Part shown: in pieces, positions 55,526-64,000 of the stretch
How the letters are laid out: the number at the start of each line of letters is the position of its first letter
Position numbering within the stretch: position 1 is the first letter of the stretch
Source of the DNA: Candidatus Magnetocorallium paracelense
GTDB taxonomy: Bacteria; Nitrospirota; Thermodesulfovibrionia; Thermodesulfovibrionales; Magnetobacteriaceae
Direction: 5' to 3'
Length of the DNA stretch: 64,000 bases
NCBI GenBank assembly: GCA_029001845.1
Contig: JAREWP010000090.1
Location: forward strand, 124,001 to 188,000
The notes under the pieces: generated by a model
Told to the model about the DNA's origin: nothing
Databases searched by the model: none
The model's input: the letters and a program-made list of their open reading frames with translations, nothing else
Translations under genes and position numbers: made by a program

Positions 55526-57106
55526 ATGTCAGGAAAAAGGAAAATGAAAAATTGTTTTTTTACAGCTCTGTTTCTTTTCATGATTCTATCTATAGTACCG
55601 GTTTCTGTCGTTTTGGCGGATGTGGATCTTGTAGTGGAAGACATTTCCAGGGATGAGACTTACTACTATACAACATTTTGCAATCGCGGTGATTCTACGT
55701 CAGATGAAACGTTTACCTTTCTTACGACGAATTTGGATACAGGCGAATCTTATCAGTCTAATTCCCTTTATCCCTATAACATACCTGCCCCTGGTGAATG
55801 TGAAGTCTCCGGAGGACTAACATGCGGGCTTATCGGAGATCCTGATTGTAATGCCGATATAACAGTATCAAAGTTTATAGATGACGTGAATACTGTTCCT
55901 GAAAGTAATGAAGACAACAATGAGTTTATTAAGGATTTCGGAATTGTCGAGGCAGAACCTGATGACTCCCTGGTTGCTCATTATCCATTTAATGGCAATG
56001 CCGTTGACGAGAGTGGAAACGGTAATGACGGAACTGTTGTGGATGCTCTGCTGACTGAAGACCGACATGGCAATCCCGACAGTGCATTTGCATTTGACGG
56101 GGTGGACGATTCTATAGACGTAGACGACAGCGACAGCCTCGATATAACGGAGAATATTACTCTTGTCGCCTGGATGTTTCCAATGGAGGAAAAGACTCAG
56201 ACGATTGTACGTAAGATTGGTGATTCCACGACAACTCATCCTTACGCTTTATCTACCAGTGCAACAGGCGATTTGATTTTCACTCTTACATTGGATGGAG
56301 GACAAAATCAGCTGAGAAAAAACGGTTATGCTCTGAATGAGTGGTCCTGCATAGCGGGAACTTATAACGGCGAGGCAATGAATCTCTATGTCAACGGAGA
56401 GCTCGAAGTGTCACTCGATGCAACAGGGGCGATCGATTCCAATGACAATATGCTTAAAATCGGCAGCAGGCTCAATTTGGAATCAAGCACTTTTAACGGG
56501 ACACTCGATGATATAAGGATTTACAACCGTTCTCTCTCCGATAGTGAAGTCGCAGACCTTTGTATGATGGACGACAATAACGGAGATAACGACGATGGCG
56601 ATACAGGTGACGGAGATAATGATGATGGAGGCAATGATGATAACGAGATTCCTGATGGTGTTGACCTGACAGGAGAGTGGAAGGAATTTTCAGTTAAAGA
56701 AAAGAGTAATGATAAGCTTAAAATAGAGGGAAAACTCTATTTTTACAATAATGGAATCGAGCATTATAGCGGTACTGCCAAAATTGATTTTTATCTGTCA
56801 GACGATGAGGTGTTGAGTACAGATGACAGGTTCTTGAAACAGGCGACACTAAACTTTAACTCAAACGGCGCCACAAGAGAGGTAAAAGTCAAAAGTGTTG
56901 TTAAGGCTGAAATCGTTGAGGGTAAATTCGCTTTATCCTTTGTCGATGCAGACAACGCCATTCCTGAAGTTGATGAAGAGAATAATATCGTTATAAGTCC
57001 TGTCATAGAGGATGAAGATGATCATGATGACGATGGCGATGAGTGCAAAGGAAAGGGCAAAGGTAAAGACAAGGATTGCGATGACGACGATGACGACGAT
57101 GATTAA
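55526..57106 (+). CDS. Secreted LamG-domain protein with Asp-rich tail
   Basis: A 526-residue protein with a signal peptide (about 1-31, ending VLA|D). A CARDB-like region (about 32-140: CNRGDSTSDETFTF, VPESNEDNNEFI) is followed by a LamG/concanavalin-like domain (about 145-350: LVAHYPFNGNAVDESGNGND, LDDIRIYNRSLSDSEV). A short Asp/Gly linker leads to a second CARDB-like domain (about 385-500: VDLTGEWKEFSV ... VPEVDEENNIV-like AIPEVDEENNIV). The end is GKGKDKDC and a run of eight Asp, a likely calcium-binding or charged surface tail. It is probably a cell-surface or secreted adhesin-like protein. An AGAGGAGG site precedes the ATG. Confidence 0.8.
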   Translation: MSGKRKMKNCFFTALFLFMILSIVPVSVVLADVDLVVEDISRDETYYYTTFCNRGDSTSDETFTFLTTNLDTGESYQSNSLYPYNIPAPGECEVSGGLTCGLIGDPDCNADITVSKFIDDVNTVPESNEDNNEFIKDFGIVEAEPDDSLVAHYPFNGNAVDESGNGNDGTVVDALLTEDRHGNPDSAFAFDGVDDSIDVDDSDSLDITENITLVAWMFPMEEKTQTIVRKIGDSTTTHPYALSTSATGDLIFTLTLDGGQNQLRKNGYALNEWSCIAGTYNGEAMNLYVNGELEVSLDATGAIDSNDNMLKIGSRLNLESSTFNGTLDDIRIYNRSLSDSEVADLCMMDDNNGDNDDGDTGDGDNDDGGNDDNEIPDGVDLTGEWKEFSVKEKSNDKLKIEGKLYFYNNGIEHYSGTAKIDFYLSDDEVLSTDDRFLKQATLNFNSNGATREVKVKSVVKAEIVEGKFALSFVDADNAIPEVDEENNIVISPVIEDEDDHDDDGDECKGKGKGKDKDCDDDDDDDD

Positions 57107-57166
57107 TAATGTTAATGAGCAAAACCTGTTTTTATAACAAAATTAGTCATTCTTATTGTCTCGTTA

Positions 57167-57202
57167 ACAAAGGAGGGGCGTTCTATGGCGCCTCCCCTTT
57201 GT
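57167..57202 (+). terminator. Terminator hairpin after the LamG gene
   Basis: An ACAAAGGAGGGGCG stem pairs with CGCCTCCCCTTTGT (two imperfect positions) across eight bases, then TTTTAATT. It lies 60 bases after the stop and is a plausible rho-independent terminator. Confidence 0.65.
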
Positions 57203-57318
57203 TTTAATTAAGTCCCTATTTTCTCTTCACTCCCTCTCTCCTCTTGAAGGGATGAGGATTAGCATAGTTTTTTTGTATTTTTTATTTCTGATATTTAAGT
57301 ATTTTGGGCAGTGTTTCA

Positions 57319-57418
57319 GTAAGTTCTCAATAAGTTGAGGTATTTAAAACTAATCCTTATATTCCCCCTTAAAAAAAGGGGTGCAGGAGGTGTTTACCTC
57401 AACTTATTGAGAACTTAC
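57319..57418. mobile_element. 100-base MITE-like element with perfect 24-base inverted ends
   Basis: Arms at 57319-57342 and 57395-57418 (beginning GTAAGTTCTCAATAAG) are perfectly complementary, with a 52-base centre that itself contains a CCCCTT/AAGGGG stem. GTGTTTC at 57311-57317 and 57419-57425 flanks the element, so it resembles a target-site duplication of 7 (or 8 with one mismatch). There is no coding frame in it, so it would need a helper transposase. Confidence 0.65.
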
Positions 57419-57541
57419 GTGTTTCTTTAATTTTTTGATTAAGGTTAAAATAAATAGAATAAATATGGCACTGAAACTATAATCCCGGAAAATGATCATA
57501 TCCTGTTATTCTACAAAAATATAAAGTATGGAGGTTTTGCA

Positions 57542-59167
57542 ATGAAAAAACAAAGTATTTTTTTTATTGTCCTATTGGGAATTTTAACAACACTATTACC
57601 TTCTTTTTCTGCCTATGCTTCAGAACTTGGAGATGTGATAGATACGATAGACGCGCCGAGCCATTACCATACCGGCTTGACCTATGACGGTACATATCTG
57701 TGGCATGCAGCCGTTTACAGCCGTAAGATATATAAATTGGATACAGAGGGCAATGAGATTTCCTCTTTTGACTCACCCGGAAAGGGACCTTTGGGCTTGG
57801 CCTATGACGGCGTTAATCTGTGGCATGCCGATGGCATTGATAAAAAAATATATAAATTGGACACAGAGGGTAATGTTATCGCCACCTTCAACTCACCGGG
57901 TTCAAATCCGGTAGGTTTAACCTACGATGGCGTTTATCTTTGGAATTCCGATGATGATGACGGTAAGATATATAAATTGGATATTGGCGGTAACGTTATT
58001 GCTTCTTTTGACTCACCTGCAGGCGATCCTGCCGGACTGGCATACGATGGCGCTTATCTTTGGCTTGCCGATTCACGCAATGAAATGATATATAAACTGG
58101 ACACCAACGGTGCTGTTATCGCTTCTTTCAACTCACCCGGTTCCACCCCTCAAGGTTTAGCTTATGATGGCGTCTACCTTTGGAATGTCGATTACTACGG
58201 CGGAATATATAAAATTTATATCGGTTTAAGTCTTGGCGAAGTAATCGACTCTTTTGAAGCACCCGGATTCTACCTTAGAGGTTTGGCTTATGACGGTACT
58301 TATCTTTGGAATGCAGATGCCTGGTACTACAAGATTTTTCAGTTAGATAAGGAGGGCAATGAGATATCCTCTTTTAATGTACCCGGAACCGGTCCGCAGG
58401 GTTTGGCGTATGATGGTGTTTATCTCTGGCATGCCGATTCCGACGACGATAAGATATATAAATTAGACATTAACGGCAATGTAATATTCTCTTTTAACTC
58501 ACCCGGTTCATATCCAACGGGTTTAACTTATGATGGCGTTTATCTTTGGAATGTTGACGATAGTGATGATAAAATATACAAATTAGACACCGGTGGAAAT
58601 ATCATTGACTCTTTTGACTCACCCTTTAAGGGCGGTTTACCTTGGGGGTTGGCATATGATGGTACTTATCTTTGGCATGCTGATTTTAATAGTGCGATAA
58701 TCTATAAATTGGATATAGGAGGCAATATATTGGATTCTTTGGAGTCCCCGGCCTTGAATCCTACAGGTTTAGTCTTTGATGGCGCCTATCTTTGGAATGC
58801 CGATTTTTATGGCGGCGTATATCAGATTTATATAGGCTATGAAGAGGATGACGATAATACAGGAGACGACTCGGATTGGGATGACTGTGAAAATCAAAAA
58901 ATTCCTGTCTATCACAATGGAAACCTTGCGATACCATATGTAAATGCCGGACATTTAGGATGTTATGAGAATGTTGAGGTCACTGTCGGTAATTTATTGA
59001 ACCATACGAAAGTCTCTTGCTATTGTCCTGGCGAAGATCTCACTGCAGTATATAACAGCGGCAATCTCTCAGTTCCATATGTAGATGCCGGAGATTATGG
59101 CTGCCATATAAATGTAGAGCTGACGATTGGCCATATCTTAGGTTACAGAGTAACTGAATGCCAGTAG
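57542..59167 (+). CDS. Secreted ten-repeat propeller-like protein
   Basis: A 541-residue protein with a signal peptide (1-26). Ten repeats of about 40 residues have the form GLAYDGVYLWHAD...KIYKLDTEGNVIASFNSPG, an NHL/propeller-like surface pattern. Repeats 5 and 10 end in the same odd YGG(I/V)Y(K/Q)IYIG, and each block starts with LG(D/E)VID, so repeats 1-5 were duplicated as a unit into 6-10. The C-terminus has two more 40-residue repeats (VYHNGNLAIPYVNAGHLGC and VYNSGNLSVPYVDAGDYGC) of another kind. Two five-bladed propellers, or one ten-blade fold, are possible. GGAGG site precedes the ATG. Confidence 0.82.
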   Translation: MKKQSIFFIVLLGILTTLLPSFSAYASELGDVIDTIDAPSHYHTGLTYDGTYLWHAAVYSRKIYKLDTEGNEISSFDSPGKGPLGLAYDGVNLWHADGIDKKIYKLDTEGNVIATFNSPGSNPVGLTYDGVYLWNSDDDDGKIYKLDIGGNVIASFDSPAGDPAGLAYDGAYLWLADSRNEMIYKLDTNGAVIASFNSPGSTPQGLAYDGVYLWNVDYYGGIYKIYIGLSLGEVIDSFEAPGFYLRGLAYDGTYLWNADAWYYKIFQLDKEGNEISSFNVPGTGPQGLAYDGVYLWHADSDDDKIYKLDINGNVIFSFNSPGSYPTGLTYDGVYLWNVDDSDDKIYKLDTGGNIIDSFDSPFKGGLPWGLAYDGTYLWHADFNSAIIYKLDIGGNILDSLESPALNPTGLVFDGAYLWNADFYGGVYQIYIGYEEDDDNTGDDSDWDDCENQKIPVYHNGNLAIPYVNAGHLGCYENVEVTVGNLLNHTKVSCYCPGEDLTAVYNSGNLSVPYVDAGDYGCHINVELTIGHILGYRVTECQ

Positions 59168-59174
59168 AATTTAT

Positions 59175-59215
59175 TCAGGCGCTGTTACCTGCCTCTTGTT
59201 GGTAGTAGCGCCTGA
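59175..59215 (+). terminator. Terminator-like hairpin after the ten-repeat gene
   Basis: Arms TCAGGCGCTGTTACC (59175-59189) and GGTAGTAGCGCCTGA (59201-59215) form a 15-base stem with two mismatches, followed by TTTATT. It lies 8 bases after the stop. Confidence 0.6.
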
Positions 59216-59400
59216 TTTATTACTATGAAATCATCTTTTTAGCTGTTCAGTTTAAATTTGTCCCTTTTACACATAACAGCGTCACTGTTCCCACAATCAA
59301 CCCTGATTGGTTTATTTATGCGAAGCCACAGGCAAATTATGGATATGCTAACCCGGAGTAGTTCCGGTTATGTTGGTTAATGCAGCAAACCCAAATTCTC

Positions 59401-61008
59401 CTATCGAGCCCCTGGCAGTTCTATAGTAAAAGTAACTCCATTTTTGATATTATTTACATAAAACATCCCGCCCATGTTTTTTTCAATAATTGTTTTTGAC
59501 ATATACAAACCGATCCCTGTACCTTCAGATGGTTTTTTTGTTGTAAAATAAGGCTCGAATATTCTCTCAATAATCTCTTTGGGAATATTCTTTCCGCTGT
59601 TGCTGATGCTTACAACTGCGCTCCCTTTTTTCTTAAAGTGTTTTATTAAGATATCTCCACTGTCTTCTTCTAATAATCTCTCTTCCCTGGCTTCCAGAAT
59701 AGCGCTTCTGGCGTTACTTATTATATTCAGGATTACCTGCTTAAATTCGTTCGGATAACCGGTAATAATCAAGTCTTTACTTTCACCTGACTTAATTATG
59801 ATATCTATATAATTATGTTTAAGCTGAGCTCCCTGCAGTGTGATTACCGAGTTTATCGCCTCGATTATATTGAAATCCTCTTTATTTTTAGAGGTTCTGT
59901 AAAAATTTCTGAAATCATCTATTGTCTTTGACATGAATTCTATCTGGTTTAGTGATTTTTTAACGGTCTCATCGAGATATTTTTTATCCAACTCTCCGAA
60001 CTCATAGGCGTCACTGATATCCTGCACGATAATTCCCAATGCATTTAACGGCTGTCTCCACTGATGGGCTATCGCCCCTATCATCTCTCCCATAGCCGCC
60101 ATCTTTGATTGCTGAATCAACATTTGTTCGTTTTGACGGCGATTTTCTATCTCCTCGTTGACTCGATATTCTAAACTCCTGTTTAGTTCTCTGAGATCGT
60201 TTTCCATAATCTTTCTCTTTGTTATATCCGTAAACATTCCCTCCACTCTTTGAATCTTTCCATCGCTATCTGTTTGTATTGTTGCACTGAACAGAGTGTT
60301 TATTGTTTTTGCATGATATTTGTTCTTCATATCGATTTCATAATTTTTTATATATCTCTTCTCATTCAATTCTCTCAATAGGGATTCCCAGAGATCAGGG
60401 CTTGCTAAAAGAGTCGACACATCCCGGCCAGTTAATTCCTCTGTATTATTGTATCCGAGCATTTTTACGCAAGCCGGATTGGCTGACAATATCTTTCCAT
60501 TATGACCTATTGTAATGATGCCTTCTTGCGTGGATTCAAATAACTTCCTGTATCTCTCTTCGCTTTTGTGCAATGCCAGTTCTGCTCGTTTTCTGGCGAT
60601 TCTGTCATTATATTTTTTTAAAACTTCCTGAATAGAGATTGGCAATAATTTTATATATCCCCGGCCCGGATCTTTCACTATGTAATCGTTGACACCGTTT
60701 TTCAGCGCCTCTACCGCAACTTTCTCTGAGCCGCTTCCCGTTAGGAAGACGATGGGTAAATCGATTTTCTCGGCAAGTACTCTTTTACAAAAATCCAGGC
60801 CGGACATGTCGGGCAGACCATGATCGGTTACAATGATATCGAACAAAGAGGGATTGCTTCTAATCTCCTGTAAGGCTTTATTCGCGCTTGTGTAGTCGAT
60901 AATCTTGCAAAGTATGTTATTCTTTTTAAATGCGCGGTGAAAGGCCAGGCAGTCGTCTTCATTGTCTTCTATTAAAGCGATTCGAATCGGAACAGCAGCT
61001 TCATTCAT
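59401..61008 (-). CDS. Receiver-PAS histidine kinase
   Basis: A 535-residue soluble kinase: receiver domain (1-125; Asp in FDIIVTDHGLPDMSG), PAS (about 148-265: FESTQEGIITIGHNGKI), a Glu/Arg coiled coil (about 275-300), HisKA of the HxWRQPL type (GAIAHQWRQPLNALGI), and HATPase (NIISNARSAI, FTTKKPSEGTGIGLYMSKTI). It is last in a three-gene operon and probably a relay partner of the two genes ahead of it. The gap to the receiver gene is 24 bases. Confidence 0.86.
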   Translation of the reverse strand: MNEAAVPIRIALIEDNEDDCLAFHRAFKKNNILCKIIDYTSANKALQEIRSNPSLFDIIVTDHGLPDMSGLDFCKRVLAEKIDLPIVFLTGSGSEKVAVEALKNGVNDYIVKDPGRGYIKLLPISIQEVLKKYNDRIARKRAELALHKSEERYRKLFESTQEGIITIGHNGKILSANPACVKMLGYNNTEELTGRDVSTLLASPDLWESLLRELNEKRYIKNYEIDMKNKYHAKTINTLFSATIQTDSDGKIQRVEGMFTDITKRKIMENDLRELNRSLEYRVNEEIENRRQNEQMLIQQSKMAAMGEMIGAIAHQWRQPLNALGIIVQDISDAYEFGELDKKYLDETVKKSLNQIEFMSKTIDDFRNFYRTSKNKEDFNIIEAINSVITLQGAQLKHNYIDIIIKSGESKDLIITGYPNEFKQVILNIISNARSAILEAREERLLEEDSGDILIKHFKKKGSAVVSISNSGKNIPKEIIERIFEPYFTTKKPSEGTGIGLYMSKTIIEKNMGGMFYVNNIKNGVTFTIELPGAR

Positions 61009-61032
61009 GTTTACTCCATTAATTCAATTCCA

Positions 61033-61470
61033 TTAATTCGGAAACTCCACCAGTTGCCAGAATATGTTTATATTCTTGATCGCTTCGGCAAAGTTATTGA
61101 ATCCCACAGGTTTCATAATGTATGCATTGACTCCGAGATCATAGCACTTAATCCTGTCCTCGTCGGATTTTGAAGTGGTCAGCATAATAACGGGCAGTCT
61201 CCTGGTGCTTTCATTCTCGCGAATATGCCGCAAAGTCGTAATACCGTCCATCTTAGGCATTTTTATATCGAGTAATACAATACCCGGAGTGGGAGAATTG
61301 GTGGGGTCCGTGAATTTACCACGGCGAAAGAGGTAATCGAGACAATCTTCGCCGTCAGATACGACATGAAGGTGGTTTGAGATGCTATGCTTTTTCCATG
61401 CTCTCTTTGTAACGATTACGTCATCCTCACTGTCTTCAGCCATAAGAACTACAAAAGGTCTTGTGTTCAT
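61033..61470 (-). CDS. Single-domain response regulator (Rcp1-like)
   Basis: A 145-residue lone receiver domain: acidic EDSEDDV pocket, phospho-acceptor Asp in GIVLLDIKMPKMDG, Thr/Ser in IMLTTSKSDED and Lys in YIMKPVGF. Output by protein contact is likely. Start has AAAGGAGG. It lies 4 bases after the kinase upstream, so they form an operon. Confidence 0.9.
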   Translation of the reverse strand: MNTRPFVVLMAEDSEDDVIVTKRAWKKHSISNHLHVVSDGEDCLDYLFRRGKFTDPTNSPTPGIVLLDIKMPKMDGITTLRHIRENESTRRLPVIMLTTSKSDEDRIKCYDLGVNAYIMKPVGFNNFAEAIKNINIFWQLVEFPN

Positions 61471-61474
61471 CGTT

Positions 61475-63256
61475 TTATTCCTCCTTTAAATTTATTGGAA
61501 GGGTTATAAAAAATGTACTGCCCTCTCCTGGTGTTGATTCTACATGAAGAGAGCCTTTTAGCATGATCGATGCTTTTTTTACTATGGCAAGCCCGATTCC
61601 TGTACCGTCGTACTCCTGAGGGGGATGGAGTCTGCGAAAAACCTGAAAAATTTCTTTAAAATATTGTGGATCGATTCCTATGCCGTTATCTTTTACAAAT
61701 ATTTCACAACTATGATTCTCTTTTGTCTTCTGTCCGATCTCTATGAGCTTTTTTGTCGATTTATTGAATTTAACTGCATTTATGATCAGGTTTTCAAATA
61801 TCTGCCTGAGTAACTTTAAATCGCTTTCTATAATCGGCAATTTTCCCATGATTGTAATCTCAACATCTTCCGGGAACTCCAATGATGAGACAAGGTTGCT
61901 CAGGAATTTATATATGTCTATTTCGATGATTTCAAGTTCCTTTCTTCCAACTCTGGAAAATTCCAGCAGATCCTCTACAAGATTCTCTGCTTTTCTGACT
62001 GCCCTGGTCATATTTTGAAGGTACATTTTTTGTTCTCCATCAAGGGACTCTTCTAAGTCTTCATACAAAAAATCTGAGTAGTTTTGTATAGCCCTGAGAG
62101 GGGTTTTCATATCGTGTGAGATTGTATATATATATTGAGACAGCTCCTCGTTGAGCATTTTGTAGTCCGTTATGTCTCTTTGTACGTATATTGAGTTTGT
62201 CTCGCTCTCTGTTTTTTCAATGAATGGCTTGATGCTGAGAAGAATGTCTCGTTTGTCTCCGCCATGGGTTAATATCGTCATCTCCTCATTTTCAATGTAA
62301 CCTTCATGAATCAACTTCTGTTTCAATTCCTCTAATTTTAACTTCGAATCAGAGGTGTAAAATCGATTTATGGAGGTTCCGATCAATTTTTCACGCCCAT
62401 AGCCGAGAACCTTTACAGCAGTCGCGTTTGCGCTCAGGATTGTGCCGTCCTTTGAGGTTATATAAAAAAGCTCCGGAGCACTTTCAAAAAACACCCTGAA
62501 TTTTTCTTCACTCTCACGCAAAGACTTTTCCGCCTCTATTCTCTCCTTCAACCTTTTTGTACTATGAAAAAAGAGGAATCCGATGCCTGCGGTTCCCATA
62601 ATCCAAAATAGTATATGGAGAGCAGAAATCGCCATGACCTCTTTCTTTTCCATTACAATATATGGTTCCATAGGTAATGCGATCCCCACGCCTCCTCGAA
62701 TTTCTCCTTCTTTATAACCCTGATGGGCGTGACATTTTAAACAGTGCTTTTTCGTAGACATAGGACGCATTAACCTCAGATAAGGCTTACCGTCCATGTC
62801 AACAATCTCGATGACCTCTTCTGTGCCTGACTCAAATTTTTTCAGCGCCATTTGTTCCCACAGGTCAGGAGAATTTTTTGGATTCAGCACTTTCAGGCTT
62901 GTGATACGGCCGCGAATTCCGTACATTTCGGTGTATTCCTCCATTAACTGACGCACTACGTAAGCAGGGTTCATCAGGGTGAGCGATTTACCTGACTGTG
63001 TGATAACATCACGATCCGGTATGTGGGTCAAATAAGGGTTAGGAGGTGTTCTTTCGTCAGGCGGTACGTATACGCCGCCATGTCTGGACGCCCATAAACG
63101 GAACGCCTGGTCTTTATTAAAGTTGGCGCGAGCTTCTTTTTTTGCAAGCTCCAGAGTTTGTTTCTTTTCATTGGTGATGTTCCAATATACTGACGACATT
63201 ATCAACAAGGTCCAAAGGAAAAGGGCCAAAATTGAATATCGAATATACAGTTTCAT
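61475..63256 (-). CDS. Tll0287-like (DUF3365) heme-motif histidine kinase
   Basis: A 593-residue membrane kinase. TM1 (5-25) is followed by an extracytoplasmic DUF3365-like domain with a CxxCH heme-attachment motif (Cys172, Cys175, His176 in HCLKCHAHQGYKEGEIRGGV). TM2 (about 205-225), PAS (about 250-365), HisKA (LSQYIYTISHDMKTPLRAI) and HATPase (NLIINAVKF, GTGIGLAIVKKA) follow. The domain is known in c-type heme and redox or gas sensors. An AAGGAGGAGG ribosome site precedes the ATG. It heads a three-gene sensory operon. Confidence 0.88.
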   Translation of the reverse strand: MKLYIRYSILALFLWTLLIMSSVYWNITNEKKQTLELAKKEARANFNKDQAFRLWASRHGGVYVPPDERTPPNPYLTHIPDRDVITQSGKSLTLMNPAYVVRQLMEEYTEMYGIRGRITSLKVLNPKNSPDLWEQMALKKFESGTEEVIEIVDMDGKPYLRLMRPMSTKKHCLKCHAHQGYKEGEIRGGVGIALPMEPYIVMEKKEVMAISALHILFWIMGTAGIGFLFFHSTKRLKERIEAEKSLRESEEKFRVFFESAPELFYITSKDGTILSANATAVKVLGYGREKLIGTSINRFYTSDSKLKLEELKQKLIHEGYIENEEMTILTHGGDKRDILLSIKPFIEKTESETNSIYVQRDITDYKMLNEELSQYIYTISHDMKTPLRAIQNYSDFLYEDLEESLDGEQKMYLQNMTRAVRKAENLVEDLLEFSRVGRKELEIIEIDIYKFLSNLVSSLEFPEDVEITIMGKLPIIESDLKLLRQIFENLIINAVKFNKSTKKLIEIGQKTKENHSCEIFVKDNGIGIDPQYFKEIFQVFRRLHPPQEYDGTGIGLAIVKKASIMLKGSLHVESTPGEGSTFFITLPINLKEE

Positions 63257-63479
63257 AAAAAACCTCCTCCTTAAAAATCAACGCCAAGTCTGTTACAATT
63301 CCGATTGAGAGCTTATATTTATTATAACATGACACTATTTAAAAACAAGTTTGAAGAGATTCAATAAACAGCCAAAGCAAAAAATCATATAAACGGGCAA
63401 TTATGAGTTAACTTCTTTGTCCCTGTAATTATAGTAATTGACTTTTATAATTTATTCTGATATCATTTTTTAATTTATT

Positions 63480-63783
63480 GTAACGCTTCACAGAGTTCAG
63501 GGATCGGTGTTCTGTTTTAAGAGATTTGTCTTTTTTTCATATAAAGAGCTCTGAAAAGGCAGGTGCTCATGAGATTCGATAAAAGAGTCCTTTTACCTTC
63601 TTTACCTCAACCGGCCTCAGATTGCAGTGAACAGTCAATGTCATTAACATAAGGAGCAAAGCACCTTCCGTCTTCAGCGGCTAAACTCGAAGGCTCCGCT
63701 TCGCTGCGCCTTCTCAAACATGACCCGCTTCCGTCGGAAGGTGCTTTACCCCTTAAGTTAATGGTATTGCAGTGAACAGTTAC
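63480..63783. repeat. GTTCAC-end dispersed repeat, copy 2, interrupted
   Basis: A copy of the 55209-55376 element (CAGAGTTCAGGGATCGGTGT, ATTTGTCTTTTTTTCA). It is interrupted near its right end by the 63636-63769 palindromic element and continues at 63770-63783 (CAGTGAACAGTTAC). Confidence 0.7.
63636..63769. mobile_element. Palindromic element, long copy, nested inside another repeat
   Basis: A 134-base element with ends CAATGTCATTAACATAAGG and the complementary CCTTAAGTTAATGGTATTG, the reverse-orientation partner of 28128-28232. ATTGCAGTGAACAGT occurs on both sides (63621-63635 and 63766-63780), as expected from insertion with target duplication into the outer repeat. Confidence 0.65.
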
Positions 63784-63846
63784 AATTTATTATGAGTTCA
63801 TCGGCAATAACAGGTTCATTCCATATTCAAAAAGGGGGAATTAAAA

Positions 63847-64000
63847 ATGAAATGTAAGAACGGATTTTTAAATGGTGCGATAGTCGGATTAATCTTTACT
63901 TTTTTTCTTTTTTCGCTTTCCGGGTGTGGTTCAACGGATTTTAAAAAAGGAGATTCATCAATGTCCGCAGTTATGGAAGTTGCAAAATCTTCCCGTTCCG
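63847..64000 (+). CDS. Lipoprotein, truncated at the window end
   Basis: A GGGGG ribosome-site region precedes ATG 63847. The frame starts with a signal peptide (MKCKNGFLNGAIVGLIFTFF) and lipobox LSGC, then GSTDFKKGDSSMSAVMEVAK. Only 51 residues are visible. It is an outer-membrane or periplasmic lipoprotein of unknown type. Confidence 0.6.
   Translation, partial: MKCKNGFLNGAIVGLIFTFFLFSLSGCGSTDFKKGDSSMSAVMEVAKSSRS

Overview
The window is AT-rich DNA from a Gram-negative bacterium. Evidence for an outer membrane is the secreted and lipobox proteins, the type IV pilus motor (pilB, pilC, pilT) with a PilS/PilR pair, and a bifunctional PBP1A. Anaerobic or facultative life is suggested by an aldehyde:ferredoxin oxidoreductase next to a radical SAM protein of the tungsten-maturase type, by four radical SAM proteins in all, and by an acetyl-phosphate enzyme fusion. 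The many His-Asp sensors, the double-Cache chemoreceptor and the seven- and ten-repeat LVIVD proteins fit a deltaproteobacterium-like lineage (Desulfobacterota or a neighbour). That placement is inference, because no rRNA gene is present.

Layout. 1-730: edge of a minus-strand gene and a small cassette of an excisionase-like HTH protein and a DUF4258 protein. 1043-3575: two secreted LVIVD propellers; a fragment of a third copy lies at 6426-6530. 3900-7470: an arginine-deiminase-like protein lacking the catalytic His, a lipoprotein solute-binding protein and a divergent CDF-type transporter. 7471-10710: a long intergenic region, an XRE regulator with a perfect inverted repeat upstream, and an SGNH hydrolase. 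10726-20771: pilus block, with minus-strand operon pilB-pilC-pilS-pilR-lytic transglycosylase and plus-strand PBP1A and pilT. 20866-23178: a cyclic-nucleotide-binding-fold/acetate kinase/PduL fusion. 23386-33311: a secreted coiled-coil protein, a Cache histidine kinase with response regulator, two small proteins, a double-Cache chemoreceptor and a REC-PAS kinase. 33844-37003: AOR and its radical SAM partner. 37206-49846: mostly housekeeping (HDOD-GAF, scpB, ligA, an alpha/beta hydrolase, trpC, argG, dprA, topA). 49850-54026: three consecutive radical SAM genes, two sharing an unusual C-terminal Rossmann-like domain. 54164-59167: an ATPase pseudogene and two secreted repeat or LamG proteins. 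59401-63256: a three-gene sensory operon headed by a CxxCH histidine kinase. 63847-end: a truncated lipoprotein.

The gaps are full of small non-coding repeats. At least four families are present in two or more copies, several with inverted ends. One palindromic element is inserted inside another element and flanked by an 11-15 base direct repeat, and a 100-base element with perfect 24-base inverted ends has a 7-base flanking duplication. Two repeat copies supply the stop codon of the gene they follow. ATPase (AAA_14/DUF4143) and LVIVD remnants show that genes have decayed here.

How the genes may work together: PilS/PilR probably control pilus synthesis, PilB/PilC/PilT extend and retract the pilus, and the co-transcribed transglycosylase may open peptidoglycan for it. 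AOR interconverts aldehydes and acids, and the PduL-AckA fusion would convert acyl-CoA to acid plus ATP. The tandem Cache sensors probably read extracellular small molecules. No CRISPR array, rRNA, tRNA or complete insertion sequence was recognised.
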